A DNA stretch of 64,000 nucleotides from Acidobacteriota bacterium (GTDB taxonomy: Bacteria > Acidobacteriota > Thermoanaerobaculia > Multivoradales > JBCCEF01): NCBI GenBank assembly GCA_039028635.1, contig JBCCHV010000008.1, positions 1 through 64,000 on the forward strand, given 5' to 3'. The notes under the pieces are model-generated. The model was not told the origin of the DNA. It searched no databases and worked only from the letters and a program-made list of their open reading frames with translations. Numbering within the stretch: position 1 is the stretch's first letter; each line of letters begins with the position of its first letter. Of this stretch, positions 17,960 to 28,321 are shown in pieces. The translations under genes and the position numbers were made by a program.

Positions 17960-18388
17960 ATGTGGATCGCCTTGCTCCTGTCGATCATCGTCGGCACCGC
18001 CATCGTGGTGCAGAACGGCGCCAACGCTCATCTGATGAAGAACAGCAGCCTGTGGCTGCTGCTGGCCGTCGGCAATCTGGTCGCGGCGGGACTCTCGGCG
18101 GCGTTTTTCTTGACTCAGCGCAAGGGCGAAGTGCTGGCCGACCTCTCCCGCCTGCCGCCGCTGGTGTTGGTGCCGGCAGTCTGTGGCTTTGCGATCACCG
18201 CCGGCATGCCGCTGGCGATCGAGCGCCTCGGCGTGTTCAAGACGGTACTACTGGTGATCGCCTGCCAGATCCTCGCCGGCATCGCCTGGGATCGCTTCGT
18301 CACCGAAACCGCCGTCGCCGGCAACCAGCTCTTCGGTGCCGCCCTCATCCTCGGTGGCGTCCTGCTGGTCCTCAAGCCGGCCGGGTGA
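17960..18388 (+). CDS. YdcZ/DUF606-type small membrane protein (DMT superfamily)
   Basis: 142 residues with about five hydrophobic helices, beginning 'MWIALLLSIIVGTAIVVQNGANAHL', which is typical of the DMT_YdcZ (DUF606) family. These half-size members of the drug/metabolite transporter superfamily probably work as dimers. Only 19 nt separate it from the molybdenum hydroxylase large subunit, so it may be co-transcribed and could move the enzyme's substrate or product. The link is from position only. Confidence 0.8.
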   Translation: MWIALLLSIIVGTAIVVQNGANAHLMKNSSLWLLLAVGNLVAAGLSAAFFLTQRKGEVLADLSRLPPLVLVPAVCGFAITAGMPLAIERLGVFKTVLLVIACQILAGIAWDRFVTETAVAGNQLFGAALILGGVLLVLKPAG

Positions 18389-18394
18389 CTCGCC

Positions 18395-18781
18395 TCACAG
18401 CGGATTCAGCGCGAATCCCAAGGCCCGAGCGGCCTGGGCAAACCTCTCATCGTAGGTCGCAATCTCGACCTCGAGCCCCCGCCCACGCAGGAAGTCGGCC
18501 GAAGCCAGGTGCAGGGCGTCCGAGGTTCGCAAGGCCGCTGGAAAGGGCTTCAACGCACGTTCCAAAACCGGCGCGCTGAGCTCGAGGAAGGCGAGCCGAG
18601 CGGTCAACTCCGCCGCCAGCTCGCCATGGCTGCTCTCCAGACCACGGGCGTGAAGACGAGTCCAGAGCTCATACTCGAGCAAGCGACTCGCCACCAGCGT
18701 CTCGCGCCACAGCGCATCCGGCGGCGACCGGTCCTCAGCGAGCAGATGAGCCAGAGCAACCGATGTGTCGAGGTAGATCAA
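18395..18781 (-). CDS. vapC: VapC-type PIN-domain toxin
   Basis: 128 residues with all four acidic PIN positions: 'MIYLDTSVALA', 'LLEYELWTR', 'RTSDALHLASA' and 'ATYDERFAQAA'. The start is TTG at 18781, which overlaps the antitoxin stop as TTGA. This overlap indicates translational coupling. PIN toxins act as RNases and are held inactive by the partner antitoxin. It lies convergently 7 nt from the YdcZ-type gene. Confidence 0.88.
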   Translation of the reverse strand: MIYLDTSVALAHLLAEDRSPPDALWRETLVASRLLEYELWTRLHARGLESSHGELAAELTARLAFLELSAPVLERALKPFPAALRTSDALHLASADFLRGRGLEVEIATYDERFAQAARALGFALNPL

Positions 18782-19068
18782 CGATCGGACCGATCGTCGG
18801 CCAACTCCGCAAGGAGTCTCTCGAGCGGCGCCACCGGAAGGCGTCCAGGGATCTCGCCGAGCTCACCCACCGGGGCCGTGAGCCAGCCTTGGCGAACGGC
18901 ATCGGCCAGGACCGCATCCGATAACTCGCGACTACGCGACGGGCGAGGTGGACTCAGTTCGGCAACCACCTTGTCTCGATCGGTCACCAGGACCGTTTCA
19001 CCGCTGGCCGCCAAGCGCACGTACTCGCTCAGCCGGTTCTTGAGGACTTTGATTCCTACGGATCGCAT
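18778..19068 (-). CDS. Phd/YefM-family antitoxin
   Basis: 96 residues from the ATG at 19068. The N-terminus 'VGIKVLKNRLSEYVRLAASGETVLVTDRDKVVAEL' is the DNA-binding Phd/YefM fold. The C-terminal half is longer than usual and charged; it is likely the toxin-binding arm. First gene of the pair, overlapping the toxin start. Such antitoxins normally repress their own promoter, which would lie in the 134 nt between 19068 and the divergent gene at 19203. Confidence 0.85.
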   Translation of the reverse strand: MRSVGIKVLKNRLSEYVRLAASGETVLVTDRDKVVAELSPPRPSRSRELSDAVLADAVRQGWLTAPVGELGEIPGRLPVAPLERLLAELADDRSDR

Positions 19069-19202
19069 CCTCCAATAGTAGCCACCAGTAGCTACTTTCA
19101 GCAAGGGGCGAGCCGGTCCGAGCGGAGAAACATCCCCGCCCCCGCCGACGTTCTGAAGTCGAAAGGGACCTCTGACATTGGATTGCAACGGGAGATTCTC
19201 CG

Positions 19203-20138
19203 ATGGTTCTTCGACGCTCGCTTTCCGCCCTCCTGCTCGCAGGCCTCGCGCTGACCGCCGAAGGCGAAATCCTCGGGGGCTCGTTCCCGGGAATCGACTT
19301 CGGTGACACCGAGAAGTCCGTCCGCGCTGCCCTGAAATCGGCCTGCACCAAGCTTTCGACCGTCGCGGTCGAGCCGCCGAGCCTGCCGATCGCCGAGACC
19401 TCCGAGAGCCATCTCGTCTGTCTCGGCTACCAGTCCCAAGGCGTCGAGCTCGGCGAGGTCGCCTTCACCTTCGCCGATGACGGGCTCGCCCTCATCGAGG
19501 CCCGCCGCGGCGCCATCGAATCCTTGCTTCCCAAGGCCGGCGAGCACAACGCCTCCCTCGGCGGCTATGACGCCTATCTCTCGACCTGGACGGTCGCTCA
19601 TGCGGACGAAGACGCCGTCTGGGCCTTGACCGAAGCGGCGGCGCGCTCCTATCTCTTCCTGTGGCGGAATCCGGACCTGCCTTCCAACCCCGAGCCTCGC
19701 TCCAGCCACCGCCCGAGCATCGCGGCCCCCAAGATCCTCGAGTTCGGCGCCGACCTCGAGACCATGACCGAACGCTTATCGGCGGCCTGTCAGGGCATCA
19801 GCACCGAGGAGATCGCCGAGCCTTGGCTACCCTCGAAGCCTCGGCGCCAAACTCAGATCAACTGCTTCGGCCACCGCTTCGCGGGCTACCCGAGGAAGAT
19901 CGAAGCGGTCTTTGGGGACGGTCGCCTCGAGCTGGCCTGGATCTTGACCGGCAAGGGCGAGGAAGACCGCATCCGCCAGGCGCTGATCGCCGCCCACGGC
20001 CCGGCCGAGATCGTCAGCCAGAACTACGAGGCCTTCGCCGGCGGCCGCATCGCCCTGCGCAAAGACAAACCGGAGGTCTTGCTGCTCTCGGAGCCGCTGG
20101 TGCCCCTCTATCAGGCGACCTTCGCCGGCGACGATTAG
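19203..20138 (+). CDS. Hypothetical secreted protein with two tandem domains
   Basis: 311 residues, signal peptide at 1-20. The protein is an internal duplication: residues about 28-110 and about 180-265 share the plan 'FG.d.e....L..aC', a Cys-x-G motif ('LVCLGYQSQG' versus 'INCFGHRFAG') and 'F.DG.L.La.I'. The paired Cys in each repeat may form a disulfide, consistent with export. Family not recognised. The next gene converges on it, with 48 nt between. Confidence 0.6.
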   Translation: MVLRRSLSALLLAGLALTAEGEILGGSFPGIDFGDTEKSVRAALKSACTKLSTVAVEPPSLPIAETSESHLVCLGYQSQGVELGEVAFTFADDGLALIEARRGAIESLLPKAGEHNASLGGYDAYLSTWTVAHADEDAVWALTEAAARSYLFLWRNPDLPSNPEPRSSHRPSIAAPKILEFGADLETMTERLSAACQGISTEEIAEPWLPSKPRRQTQINCFGHRFAGYPRKIEAVFGDGRLELAWILTGKGEEDRIRQALIAAHGPAEIVSQNYEAFAGGRIALRKDKPEVLLLSEPLVPLYQATFAGDD

Positions 20139-20186
20139 CCCGACCTCAGGGCGAGCCCACGGCAGTCGGCGCGGAAGCCTGAAAAA

Positions 20187-23100
20187 TCAGCCCACGCCAA
20201 CGGTGGCCGGCTCCGCAGCACCCGCCGTCCAGGCATCGTGCTGCCCGGCGGCCAGTCTTCCGATCAACCAGATGAAGGGCTCGGTGTGGCCGTCCAGAAC
20301 GCAGGAGCCGGTGCAGACGCTCTCGAGAAGCCCCTGGACATCGCTCGAGCATAGGGCCGCGATGGCCTGAGGATTGGTGAGGCGCAGCGAGCAGAAGGGC
20401 GCCCCCGCCCTGGCTCCACCAGCTCCCAAGGTGACCTTGCCGGCCTCGATTCCGATCGAGATCGCCTCCCCTTCGCCGGCATCACCGAGCGAGATGGCGA
20501 GGCTCGGGGCTCGCACCGTGGCCGTCGCCAGGTCCGCCTCCAACTCGGCGCTGAATCTCTCGGCCCATTCCTCCAGACGAGCTCGTTCCCGCCGAGGATC
20601 GCTCGACGCTGCCGCTGGACGGCCACTGTCACCGGACTCGGCCTTCAAAGCCTGGTCGACCTCACGCTCGGCGTCGAGGAGAGCCTCGAGGGTCCTGTCG
20701 ACATCCTCGCGGGTGTGAAACGCCGAGCAGATGAACCGCAGACGACCGCGGCCGCTCTCCACGATCGGGTAGGTCACGGCCGCCGTGTGAACGCCCCGCT
20801 CGTACAGACCGCGAGCCACCGCGTAGAGCCTGTCCTTGTCGGCGAAAAGCGGCGTGACGATCGGACCATCGCCGGTGCCGAGGTCGTAGCCGGCGTCGCA
20901 GAAACGCCGCCGCATGTAGCCGGTCGTATCCCAGAGCCGCTCGCGGAGCGCATCTTCCTCGCGCAGCCGACGCAAGGCGGCGAGGGCGGCCGCGATATCC
21001 GCCGGGCTCACCGAGGCCTGAAAGATGTAGGCCCGCGACGACGACTTCAGCAGGGCGACGTGCTCGGCGCTGGCGGCCACCACCCCGCCGAGGCTGCCGA
21101 GGGCTTTGCTGAGGGTCGTCATGATGAAGTCGACCTTCTCCGTAACCCCGCGAGCGGCGCAGAGGCCGGCACCTCGCGGACCGTAGAAGCCGAAGGAGTG
21201 GGCCTCGTCCACGTAGACCAGGGCACCGTGCTCCTTGGCCGTTCGCACGATGTCCGCCAGCGGTGCCGCCCCCTCGCCCATGCTGTAGACGCTTTCGATC
21301 ACCACCAGAACGGTGCGGTCCGGCGCCACCTCGGTGCGCAAGACCGCTTCCAGATCTATCCGGTTGTTGTGCTGAAAGGTCCGAATCGTCGCCCCACAGA
21401 GTCGAGCGCCATCGACCAGCGAGGCATGACAGAGCTGATCCATCACCACCACATCGTTCTCGCCGAGCAGCGTTGCCACCACTCCCAGATTGGCGGTGTA
21501 GCCGGTGGGAAACAGGCAGGCGGCCGGCTTGCCGACGGTCGCCGCAAAAGCACTCTCGAACTCGAGGTGGAGATCGGTCACTCCGGAGGCCGCGGCGGAT
21601 GTCCCCATGCCCGTCCCGAGCTGCACCAGGGCTGAGCCGGCGGTCGCGATGACCTCCGGATCTCTGTTGAGGCCGAGGTAGAGGTTGGTGGTCCAGATGA
21701 TGGCGTCGCGCTCTTCTCGAGTCGCGGCGACGGCGACGGTGCCGCGGGTGGCGCTGCCGGTGCGGAGCAACTTGCCCGCGGGGTCGCCGCCGGAACGGCG
21801 CGCCAGCTCTTTGAGCTCGCGCACCAGGGTGCTCTTGTCGCTGGTCGACCAAGCGGCCGCCTTCGCCGCCAGAAACGGTGGATGGCTGGTCGCAAGCTGG
21901 GCCTGAAAACGCGCCAGGGAGGAATCCTTCAACGCCCTGCTCGAGTCGGGTATTTCGTCGCTTCCCGCCCTTGGGCCGAGGGCCAATTCGACCGCCGCCG
22001 CCGCCGTCGAGCCCTCGATGACCAGCGACGCCGGCAGCGACCGGCCAGTGATCACCGCCAGCCGACGTCCCAGCTCCACCGCCGTCAGCGAGTCGACGCC
22101 GAGATCCTCGAGGGGCCGATCCGCCGGCACCTGCTCGGCATCCCCCAGTCCCAGCAGGGTCGCGATCTCGCCCTGAAATGCTCTGAGAACCGCCACCGCA
22201 GGCTCGTCCTCCGACCGCTCGGAATCCTTCTCCACCTGGCGGCGAGCGGGGGCAAGGGGTGGCGGCTCCAAACTCGGCAGTCCTTGGCGGTCGAGCTTGC
22301 CGTTGGGCAGCCGAGGAAGCGCCTCGAGGCGCACCACGACCTGCGGCACCATGTATTTCGGCAGGCGCTCGCCGAGATAGGCACGCACCGCTTCCGGCGC
22401 CACCGCGTCGGCCCGCCCCACCGCGTACACCGCCAGACGCTCATGACCAGCATCGCCCGCCACCAGCGCCGCCGCGGCACCGTCCACCCCGGGCATCGAC
22501 TCGAGGGTCGATTCGATCTCTTCGAGCTCGACCCGAAATCCCCGAACCTTGACCTGTTGATCGACTCGGCCCAGGAAATCGAGCGCGCCATCGGCCCGCC
22601 AGCGCGCCAGATCGCCCGTCTTGTAAAGGCGCTCCTCTGGAATCGCCACGCTCGGGCGGGGCTCGAGGAAGCGCTCCCTGGTGAGCTCCTCATCGTGCAG
22701 GTAGCCGCGCGCTAGCTGGTTTCCGGCCAGGTACAGCTCTCCCGCCACCCCGACCGGCACCGGCTTCAGGGACTCGTCGAGGACGTAGGACCGGGAGCCC
22801 GTCACCGGCTTGCCGATGGTGATCGTCTCGACGTCCTCCGGGACCTCCGTCGCCGTCGAAAAGACCGTGTCTTCGGTCGGCCCATAGAAGTTGAGGATGC
22901 GCAGCCCGGATTCGAGCCCATGGAGCCGCTCGACCAGCGACTTCTTGAGCACCTCGCCACCCAGAACGAGACACTTCAAACGCGGCGGCATGGGCCCCGC
23001 CACCAGCAACGCTTGGATCGCCGACGGCACCGTCATGCATGTCCGGACGCGCTGGGCCGCGGGCTGCTGCGGGAGCTGCAAGAGATTCTCCGCCAGCACC

Positions 23101-23780
23101 ACCGTACCGCCCAGCGACAACGATCCCAGAATCTCCATGACCGACGGATCGAAGCACACCGAAGTCGTCGCCGCCACCGCCGATAGCTCGTCGTCATCCA
23201 GCAGCTCGCCGAGGGCCTGGCTCAACGCAACCACGCTGCGGTGCTCGACGGCCACCCCCTTGGGTCGCCCCGTCGAGCCCGAGGTGTAGATAACGTAGGC
23301 CAGATCCTGCGCCGAGGGCCCGGCGAACCCGGACTCCCCGTCCGCTCCGATCTCCTCGAAACACAGGGCTGGCGACCCCGCCGAGCCAAAGTCCACCGCC
23401 TTCTCATCGTCCACGATGACGGCGGCCGCGCCGGCGTGCTGCAGCATGTACCGCAACCGCTCCTGGGGATAGGCAGGGTCCAAGGGCACGTAGGCGCTCC
23501 CCCCTCGCAAGATCCCGACGAGGGCCGCCACCAGCTCCCAGGATCGGCCCATGCACACTCCGACCAGCGAGCCCGGCGCCACCCCTTGAGCCAGAAGTCC
23601 TCTCGCCACGGCGTCGGCACGATCCACCAGACGGCGGTAGGTGACCTCGGTTTCGCCATCGTGGATGGCGGTGCGCTCCGGGTGGGCAAGCGCTCGCCGC
23701 TCGAGCATCCTCGAGAGGGTCTCGTTCTCGTTTCGGGCCACCGTCGGCGAGGAGTCTCGCCCCCGGCGCGACGTCGTCAT
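20187..23780 (-). CDS. Adenylation-carrier-oxoamine synthase-SCP2 multidomain enzyme
   Basis: 1197 residues. An NRPS-type adenylation domain (about 20-505) has '[17 protein letters not shown]', '[12 protein letters not shown]', 'YKTGDLARW' and 'PNGKLDRQ'. Its 'CFDPSV' keeps the Asp that usually contacts an amino group. A carrier domain (about 525-605) has the phosphopantetheine site '[11 protein letters not shown]'. A PLP-dependent alpha-oxoamine synthase (KBL/AONS type, about 620-1060) has '[18 protein letters not shown]' and the Schiff-base Lys in '[11 protein letters not shown]'. The tail (about 1085-1197) is SCP2-like. It probably activates an amino or carboxylic acid, holds it as a thioester and condenses it with an amino acid, releasing CO2, to give an amino ketone. 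No other biosynthetic genes are adjacent. Its start overlaps the upstream gene by 4 nt (ATGA). Confidence 0.88.
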   Translation of the reverse strand: MTTSRRGRDSSPTVARNENETLSRMLERRALAHPERTAIHDGETEVTYRRLVDRADAVARGLLAQGVAPGSLVGVCMGRSWELVAALVGILRGGSAYVPLDPAYPQERLRYMLQHAGAAAVIVDDEKAVDFGSAGSPALCFEEIGADGESGFAGPSAQDLAYVIYTSGSTGRPKGVAVEHRSVVALSQALGELLDDDELSAVAATTSVCFDPSVMEILGSLSLGGTVVLAENLLQLPQQPAAQRVRTCMTVPSAIQALLVAGPMPPRLKCLVLGGEVLKKSLVERLHGLESGLRILNFYGPTEDTVFSTATEVPEDVETITIGKPVTGSRSYVLDESLKPVPVGVAGELYLAGNQLARGYLHDEELTRERFLEPRPSVAIPEERLYKTGDLARWRADGALDFLGRVDQQVKVRGFRVELEEIESTLESMPGVDGAAAALVAGDAGHERLAVYAVGRADAVAPEAVRAYLGERLPKYMVPQVVVRLEALPRLPNGKLDRQGLPSLEPPPLAPARRQVEKDSERSEDEPAVAVLRAFQGEIATLLGLGDAEQVPADRPLEDLGVDSLTAVELGRRLAVITGRSLPASLVIEGSTAAAAVELALGPRAGSDEIPDSSRALKDSSLARFQAQLATSHPPFLAAKAAAWSTSDKSTLVRELKELARRSGGDPAGKLLRTGSATRGTVAVAATREERDAIIWTTNLYLGLNRDPEVIATAGSALVQLGTGMGTSAAASGVTDLHLEFESAFAATVGKPAACLFPTGYTANLGVVATLLGENDVVVMDQLCHASLVDGARLCGATIRTFQHNNRIDLEAVLRTEVAPDRTVLVVIESVYSMGEGAAPLADIVRTAKEHGALVYVDEAHSFGFYGPRGAGLCAARGVTEKVDFIMTTLSKALGSLGGVVAASAEHVALLKSSSRAYIFQASVSPADIAAALAALRRLREEDALRERLWDTTGYMRRRFCDAGYDLGTGDGPIVTPLFADKDRLYAVARGLYERGVHTAAVTYPIVESGRGRLRFICSAFHTREDVDRTLEALLDAEREVDQALKAESGDSGRPAAASSDPRRERARLEEWAERFSAELEADLATATVRAPSLAISLGDAGEGEAISIGIEAGKVTLGAGGARAGAPFCSLRLTNPQAIAALCSSDVQGLLESVCTGSCVLDGHTEPFIWLIGRLAAGQHDAWTAGAAEPATVGVG

Positions 23781-25945
23781 GCCCCCTCCTCCGGGTGAGG
23801 AGGCGATGCCTCCTGCGCCGGCTCTACCGTCTCTTTTCGGGAGCCCTTCGGGACGGCCGCCTGAGTGCTGGCAGCAGAGGCTCCACCAAGGTCGTCGGCA
23901 CTCGCCACGAAACGCTCAGCGAGGCTCGGAGAGAGCAGGTCCCGGCTCCGCAACTGCTCCACGGTTTCGGTCAGGCAAGAGCGGTACAGCGCTCCGTCCA
24001 GCTTCGCATCGCAGGGAATCTCGGGAAAGACGATGCGCTCGCCAGCTCGCACTCCATGGAGGCGATTGACGATTCCGCCGGGCCACATCACCTCGACCGT
24101 GGCGGTCGCCGCCCGGCCCAAGCCAAAGAGTTGCTCCGGAGCATTCTGGGAGGCGAAGCTCGAACCACCGGTCACCGGACGCAAGGAGGTCCGGCCCCCT
24201 TGCGGAGTCACCCGAATGACGGCACCGACGCCATCGCGATTGACCCGACCCGCCGGCAATACGCCAACCATGCCCAGCAGCCGCACTTCGACCCAGTGGT
24301 TGTCGTTGCCGTTGTTGATCTCGACCGCCAGACGCCCGTCCGGGAAGTCGAGGCCATTCCAGGTGAAGGCACTCCGTCCCTCCGGCGCAAAGGCCTCGAC
24401 GAACCAAGCGCTGGCGTCGAAGGGACTGTCGTAGTCGACCGGATAGGGCTGAAGGGGAACGTCATCCGGAATTCGGAAGGAGGAGGCGGTCACCAGATCG
24501 GGAAAGCCGTCCCGGTTGAGATCACCGGTGGCGCCCCCATGGACGTTGCGCCGGGTGTGGTCGACGGCGAGAGCCTCGAGATCGGCCTCGAAGTCGGCCG
24601 AGCAACCCGGGTTGAGGAGGACGGCTCCGGGATTGTCGGCGGTGATGGTGTGCATGGCGCCGTCCAGGCCACCGAAGAAGACCACGTCCGCATCGCCGTC
24701 GTTGTCGAGGTCCGGCGCCATCACCGACCAGCCGAAGGGCGTTGCCCGGAGTCCCCCGGGACCGGCGTCTTCGAAGGCACCGCGAGGGGTGCCGAAGAAA
24801 GCCCGCGAGGAGAGCTGCCCGCGGATGAAGGGCATGCCGATGGCCGAGAAGGCATAGTCGCCCATATTGGTGGCGAAGAAGTCCATGTGGCCGTCGCAGT
24901 TGAAGTCGGCGAAGGCGAAGCCCATCCAGGAAGTGCCCGGCAGGTCCGTGCCGACTCGATCGGTGACCGCAGTGAACTGACCAGTGCCATCGTTGTTGAG
25001 GACCTGGATCAATCCACGGCTCGCTTTTTCGGGCGGAATGCCACCCTGGTCGTCGGCCTGCAGCAGGTCGAGATCGCCGTCCTGGTCGTAGTCCACCAGG
25101 GCCAAAGCCCAGGTGACGGTGGCGGCACCGTCCTGCGGCGGCTGGAAGCCATTGAGGTCCAAAATGCCGGAGCTCGCGCTGACATCCCGGAACCGCAATC
25201 CGCCCTGATTCAGGAAGAGCTGATTCGGGTGATTGTGGTCCCAGGGCTCCTCCAGGGTGGCGACCCGGCGGCTCCAGTCGTAGGAGTTGGCGATCGCCAG
25301 ATCGAGCAGGCCATCGCCGTCCACATCGCCCACCGAGCAGTCCGTGTGGCCGAAGTCACTTTCGCCCACGCCACTCTCGGCGGTGGCGTCCCGAAAGGTG
25401 CCGTCGCCGAGATTCTCGAACAACCGGTTGGGCTCCGAACGCCCGAGCACGACCAGGTCCGGGTCGCCATCGTTCTCCAGATCTCCGAAGCAGACGCCGG
25501 TGGAATCCTGCTCGATGGCGGCAACCCCCGCCGCCACGGCGACGTCTTCGAAGCGCAGCGTTCCGGTCTCTTCGAGTCGACTGGCGTAGAGACTGTTGGC
25601 GGCGCCGGGACCGTTGGTCACGTAGAGGTCGAGGTCGCCGTCACCGTCGAAGTCGAGCACCGCCACTCCCGGCGAGCCACGGGGCTTCTCCGGCGTGTCG
25701 ACGATCAGCGGCATGGTGTAGCGCGGCTCGGTCTTGATCTGCTCGTAGGCCGCATTGGTCACCGACGGCACGCGCCTGTAGTCGATCCCGGAAGCTTCGT
25801 TCGCGGTCAAATCGAGGAACGTGACACCGGCCCCGTCGTCAGCGTCAGCCGGCAGATCCGCACCGGTCGTCGTCCGAGAAGGGCATCCGGTCGAGGCCAA
25901 GCCGACGAGGGCCGCGAGCAGAATCGTGGCGGTAGGGTGGAGCAT
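23777..25945 (-). CDS. FG-GAP/VCBS and ASPIC/UnbV-domain lipoprotein (CRTAC1-like)
   Basis: 722 residues with a signal sequence ending in a lipobox-like 'STGC'. Many FG-GAP/VCBS calcium-loop repeats are visible ('[17 protein letters not shown]', '[17 protein letters not shown]', '[17 protein letters not shown]', '[17 protein letters not shown]'), forming an integrin-like propeller. The ASPIC/UnbV domain near 560-650 has '[13 protein letters not shown]', '[26 protein letters not shown]' and 'VEVMWPGG'. It probably sits on the outside of the membrane. UnbV-type proteins occur in enediyne clusters, but their function is unclear. The stop overlaps the start of the multidomain enzyme gene, so the two are made from one message. 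Confidence 0.87.
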   Translation of the reverse strand: MLHPTATILLAALVGLASTGCPSRTTTGADLPADADDGAGVTFLDLTANEASGIDYRRVPSVTNAAYEQIKTEPRYTMPLIVDTPEKPRGSPGVAVLDFDGDGDLDLYVTNGPGAANSLYASRLEETGTLRFEDVAVAAGVAAIEQDSTGVCFGDLENDGDPDLVVLGRSEPNRLFENLGDGTFRDATAESGVGESDFGHTDCSVGDVDGDGLLDLAIANSYDWSRRVATLEEPWDHNHPNQLFLNQGGLRFRDVSASSGILDLNGFQPPQDGAATVTWALALVDYDQDGDLDLLQADDQGGIPPEKASRGLIQVLNNDGTGQFTAVTDRVGTDLPGTSWMGFAFADFNCDGHMDFFATNMGDYAFSAIGMPFIRGQLSSRAFFGTPRGAFEDAGPGGLRATPFGWSVMAPDLDNDGDADVVFFGGLDGAMHTITADNPGAVLLNPGCSADFEADLEALAVDHTRRNVHGGATGDLNRDGFPDLVTASSFRIPDDVPLQPYPVDYDSPFDASAWFVEAFAPEGRSAFTWNGLDFPDGRLAVEINNGNDNHWVEVRLLGMVGVLPAGRVNRDGVGAVIRVTPQGGRTSLRPVTGGSSFASQNAPEQLFGLGRAATATVEVMWPGGIVNRLHGVRAGERIVFPEIPCDAKLDGALYRSCLTETVEQLRSRDLLSPSLAERFVASADDLGGASAASTQAAVPKGSRKETVEPAQEASPPHPEEGA

Positions 25946-26088
25946 GGGTCATCTCCCTTGGGCTGCGCTTGATGAATAGATTCATTCGAATCTTACTATA
26001 TTTAGAGCACAGGCAATCCCGAGGCGAGGGCGCTCTTCGGGTCGAAACGACCGCGATCCTCGATGGATCCGAGAAAAATAGTCGGCCG
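25946..26088 (-). promoter_or_regulatory. AT-rich promoter region of the ASPIC/UnbV operon
   Basis: The gap before 25945 is much more AT-rich than its surroundings. On the minus strand it reads CTCTAAATATAGTAAGATTCG, and an inverted repeat ATGAAT-AG-ATTCAT lies at 25972-25985. The A/T block is a likely promoter core and the dyad a possible operator. Exact -35/-10 boxes are not clear. Confidence 0.4.
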
Positions 26089-27372
26089 TCAGGCCGGAGG
26101 CCGCGAGTCCACCTGGTGCCAAAGGGCCTGCACCAGCCCCCAGCCCACCAGGCCACCGAGCAGGGGCCGCCAGGGCTGTTCGGACAGCAGGTCGGTGACC
26201 GAGATCGACCAGAAGGCCGGGACCGGCTCGACAGCGGCACAGAACTGCACCGCGAAGCCGGCGATGAAAAGCAGTTTGAGGGCCACAGCGAAGAATCCTC
26301 CGCGCTTCAAGGCCTGCTCCGAAAATCCGGTCAGCGGCACCGTCAGGGCGGCCAGTCCCGGCACGATCAAGCGCGGCCCGAAGCCGCTGCCACCGCGCCA
26401 GTCGACCCACCAGGCACTGACCAGGAAGTAGGCCAAGAACGCGCCGCCAGCCCACAAGGACTCCGGCGAGCGGCCGCGGCGCGAGGCGACGACCGCCACC
26501 AGGGCGCCGACCACCAGCAGCGGCGCGAACCAAAGGGCTCCCCGCTCGGCATCGACTAGCAGACCCTGCACTCCCGCCGCCAGGGAGCCCAACCGATAGG
26601 GTTGAAAAGTGGCGAACGGCTCACCCACCAGCAGCAGGTTCTTGAGCCCGAAGAACACCGCGAAGGCGAGCGGCCCCAAGGCCAGGCGAGCCGCCGCCCG
26701 CGGACCGCGCCGCCAGACGGTGACCCCGATCACGGCCACCACCAACAGAAGACCGGTCTCTTTCATCGCCAGGGTCACCGCGAGCAGCACGGCGGCCAGC
26801 CAATAGCTCCTCGCCACCGTCGCGGCCACCGCCAGGGCGGCGAAGGCCCAGGTGTAGGGCTCGGTGAAGAAGGTGCGGCTGTAGAACCACAGCGGCGACG
26901 AGAAGTAGCCACCGAAGACCGCGATGGCCGCCAACCGCGCATCGTCGGTCCAGCGCCACAGGGTGCGATAGGCGACGACGAGAGCCACCCAGGTCAGGGT
27001 CAGGGTCAGCATGCCCAGCAGGATGTCGGGCGCGGCTCCGGGAGAGAGGAGCTGCTGGCCCCACAGCAGCGGCGCGGCCAGCAAGGGTAGCCCGACAGGG
27101 TGGCTGAAGACGACGCGATCCTCGACTTCGAGGAGGTGACGGTCGAGCTCTTGTCCGGCCCGTTTCTTACCCGCCCAGCGGGCCCCCGCGGCCACTTCAT
27201 CGTAGTCGTCCCGCAGGTCGAAGTCGCCATCGACGGCGAGGGAGTGGGCCATCAAGGCGTAGTGCGGCTCGTCTCCTCCGATCAGCGCCGGCCGCACCGC
27301 GAAGGGCAGCACATGGAGGAGGAGCAGAACGACGAACAGTCCGCGGGGAAGGGCAAGCCGCTGCGGAGTCAT
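26089..27372 (-). CDS. Polytopic membrane protein, probable GT39/ArnT-type glycosyltransferase
   Basis: 427 residues from the ATG at 27372. About ten hydrophobic helices. The first loop after helix 1 has 'IGGDEPHYALMAHSLAVDGDFDLRDDY', the Asp/Glu-containing periplasmic loop found in lipid-linked sugar transferases of the ArnT/PMT superfamily. Such enzymes move a sugar from a polyprenyl carrier to a lipid or protein outside the membrane. It lacks a large soluble C-terminal domain. A longer in-frame reading to 27633 is rejected because its extra residues are Arg/Ser-rich and overlap the GNAT gene. Confidence 0.7.
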   Translation of the reverse strand: MTPQRLALPRGLFVVLLLLHVLPFAVRPALIGGDEPHYALMAHSLAVDGDFDLRDDYDEVAAGARWAGKKRAGQELDRHLLEVEDRVVFSHPVGLPLLAAPLLWGQQLLSPGAAPDILLGMLTLTLTWVALVVAYRTLWRWTDDARLAAIAVFGGYFSSPLWFYSRTFFTEPYTWAFAALAVAATVARSYWLAAVLLAVTLAMKETGLLLVVAVIGVTVWRRGPRAAARLALGPLAFAVFFGLKNLLLVGEPFATFQPYRLGSLAAGVQGLLVDAERGALWFAPLLVVGALVAVVASRRGRSPESLWAGGAFLAYFLVSAWWVDWRGGSGFGPRLIVPGLAALTVPLTGFSEQALKRGGFFAVALKLLFIAGFAVQFCAAVEPVPAFWSISVTDLLSEQPWRPLLGGLVGWGLVQALWHQVDSRPPA

Positions 27373-27427
27373 GGCGTCGGAGCCTATCGCGCTCCGACGC
27401 CTCAAAATTGCTCCTGCCGAGATCCTC

Positions 27428-27892
27428 CTACAGGTGCTTCCAGAAGACGACCTTGTCGCCGCCGGCTTCGTAGAAGTCACGGATTCGCGCCTCCTCGACG
27501 TAGCCGTTGCGGCGATAGAAGGCCCGGGTGCGGGCGAGCTCCGGCGTGCCCATGGTCTCGACCAACAAGACGCGCGCTTGGCGCTGGCGCAGCCGGTCCT
27601 CGAGATAGGCCAGCATCGCGGCGCCGATCCCACCGCTCTGGCGCTGCGGCGAGACGCCGATCGCCAACAGGTTCCAAGTTCCGGAGGTCATGCGCTCGGG
27701 TTCACAAAAGCCAAAGCCGGCCACTTCACGGGCCAGCTCGGTGACGAACCAGAGGTCCGCCTTCGAGCCCTCCAGGTAACCGGCCATCATCGGCTCGAGC
27801 ATCTCCGAGGGGAACAGCTCGGTGGCCTCGGCGATGATCTTGATCTGCGGAATGTCCTGCGCATCCGCCGGGCGGATGAGTCGCTCTGTCAT
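27428..27892 (-). CDS. GNAT-family N-acetyltransferase
   Basis: 154 residues from the ATG at 27892. The acetyl-CoA-binding motif A is recognisable ('LLAIGVSPQRQSGGIGAAMLAYLEDRL'), followed by 'GTPELARTRAFYRRNGYVEEARIRDFY', typical of the motif B region. The enzyme transfers an acetyl group to an amine; the acceptor is unknown. It lies 55 nt before the membrane transferase gene on the same strand, so they may be co-transcribed. AGAGGA lies about 10 nt upstream of the start. Confidence 0.85.
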   Translation of the reverse strand: MTERLIRPADAQDIPQIKIIAEATELFPSEMLEPMMAGYLEGSKADLWFVTELAREVAGFGFCEPERMTSGTWNLLAIGVSPQRQSGGIGAAMLAYLEDRLRQRQARVLLVETMGTPELARTRAFYRRNGYVEEARIRDFYEAGGDKVVFWKHL

Positions 27893-28321
27893 GGGGTTCC
27901 ATCCTCTCTTCCTGCCGCGGCGACAGGCCGCACGAATCCTGGGCCGGTCGACGACAGGCAGTCTTCCTGATCCAACGATGAGGTCCGAGGGTCGCGCCTC
28001 GCGGAGGGTGTTCCGCATCGCGACGCCTCTCGAGCACCGGGTCGGGGTCTAGGGATGGGTTCCAATCGTCTGCAAAAAGCCTCCAAGCATCTGGAAAGGA
28101 GGGAAGGCGGTTCTTCAGACCCTATCAAGCGGGCTCCAGGGACGCCCAGGCTCCAGGGTGGATGCCGCGAGGAGCACAGCCCCGGCCCCGCATGCAGGTG
28201 AGTCGCCGAGCGACATTCCTGCGCTAGGTGCCAGTAACGCCCCGCGGTTCCGAGCCCATCACGGACAACTCGCCATTTCGGCTCATCAGCACCACGGATC
28301 TGCATTCGAAAGGAAACGGTC
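27893..28321. other. Intergenic gap between divergent genes, no gene seen
   Basis: 429 nt between the divergent GNAT and beta-helix genes. Reading frames here look non-coding and no RNA gene is recognised. It must hold promoters for both genes. A short direct repeat (GGCTCCAGGG twice, near 28132 and 28150) is the only structure noticed. Confidence 0.4.

Noticed and set aside
23795-25972. Plus-strand frame of more than 700 codons opposite the ASPIC/UnbV gene
   Set aside because: It is the complement of repeated Asp/Gly-rich FG-GAP loops and has no own family features.
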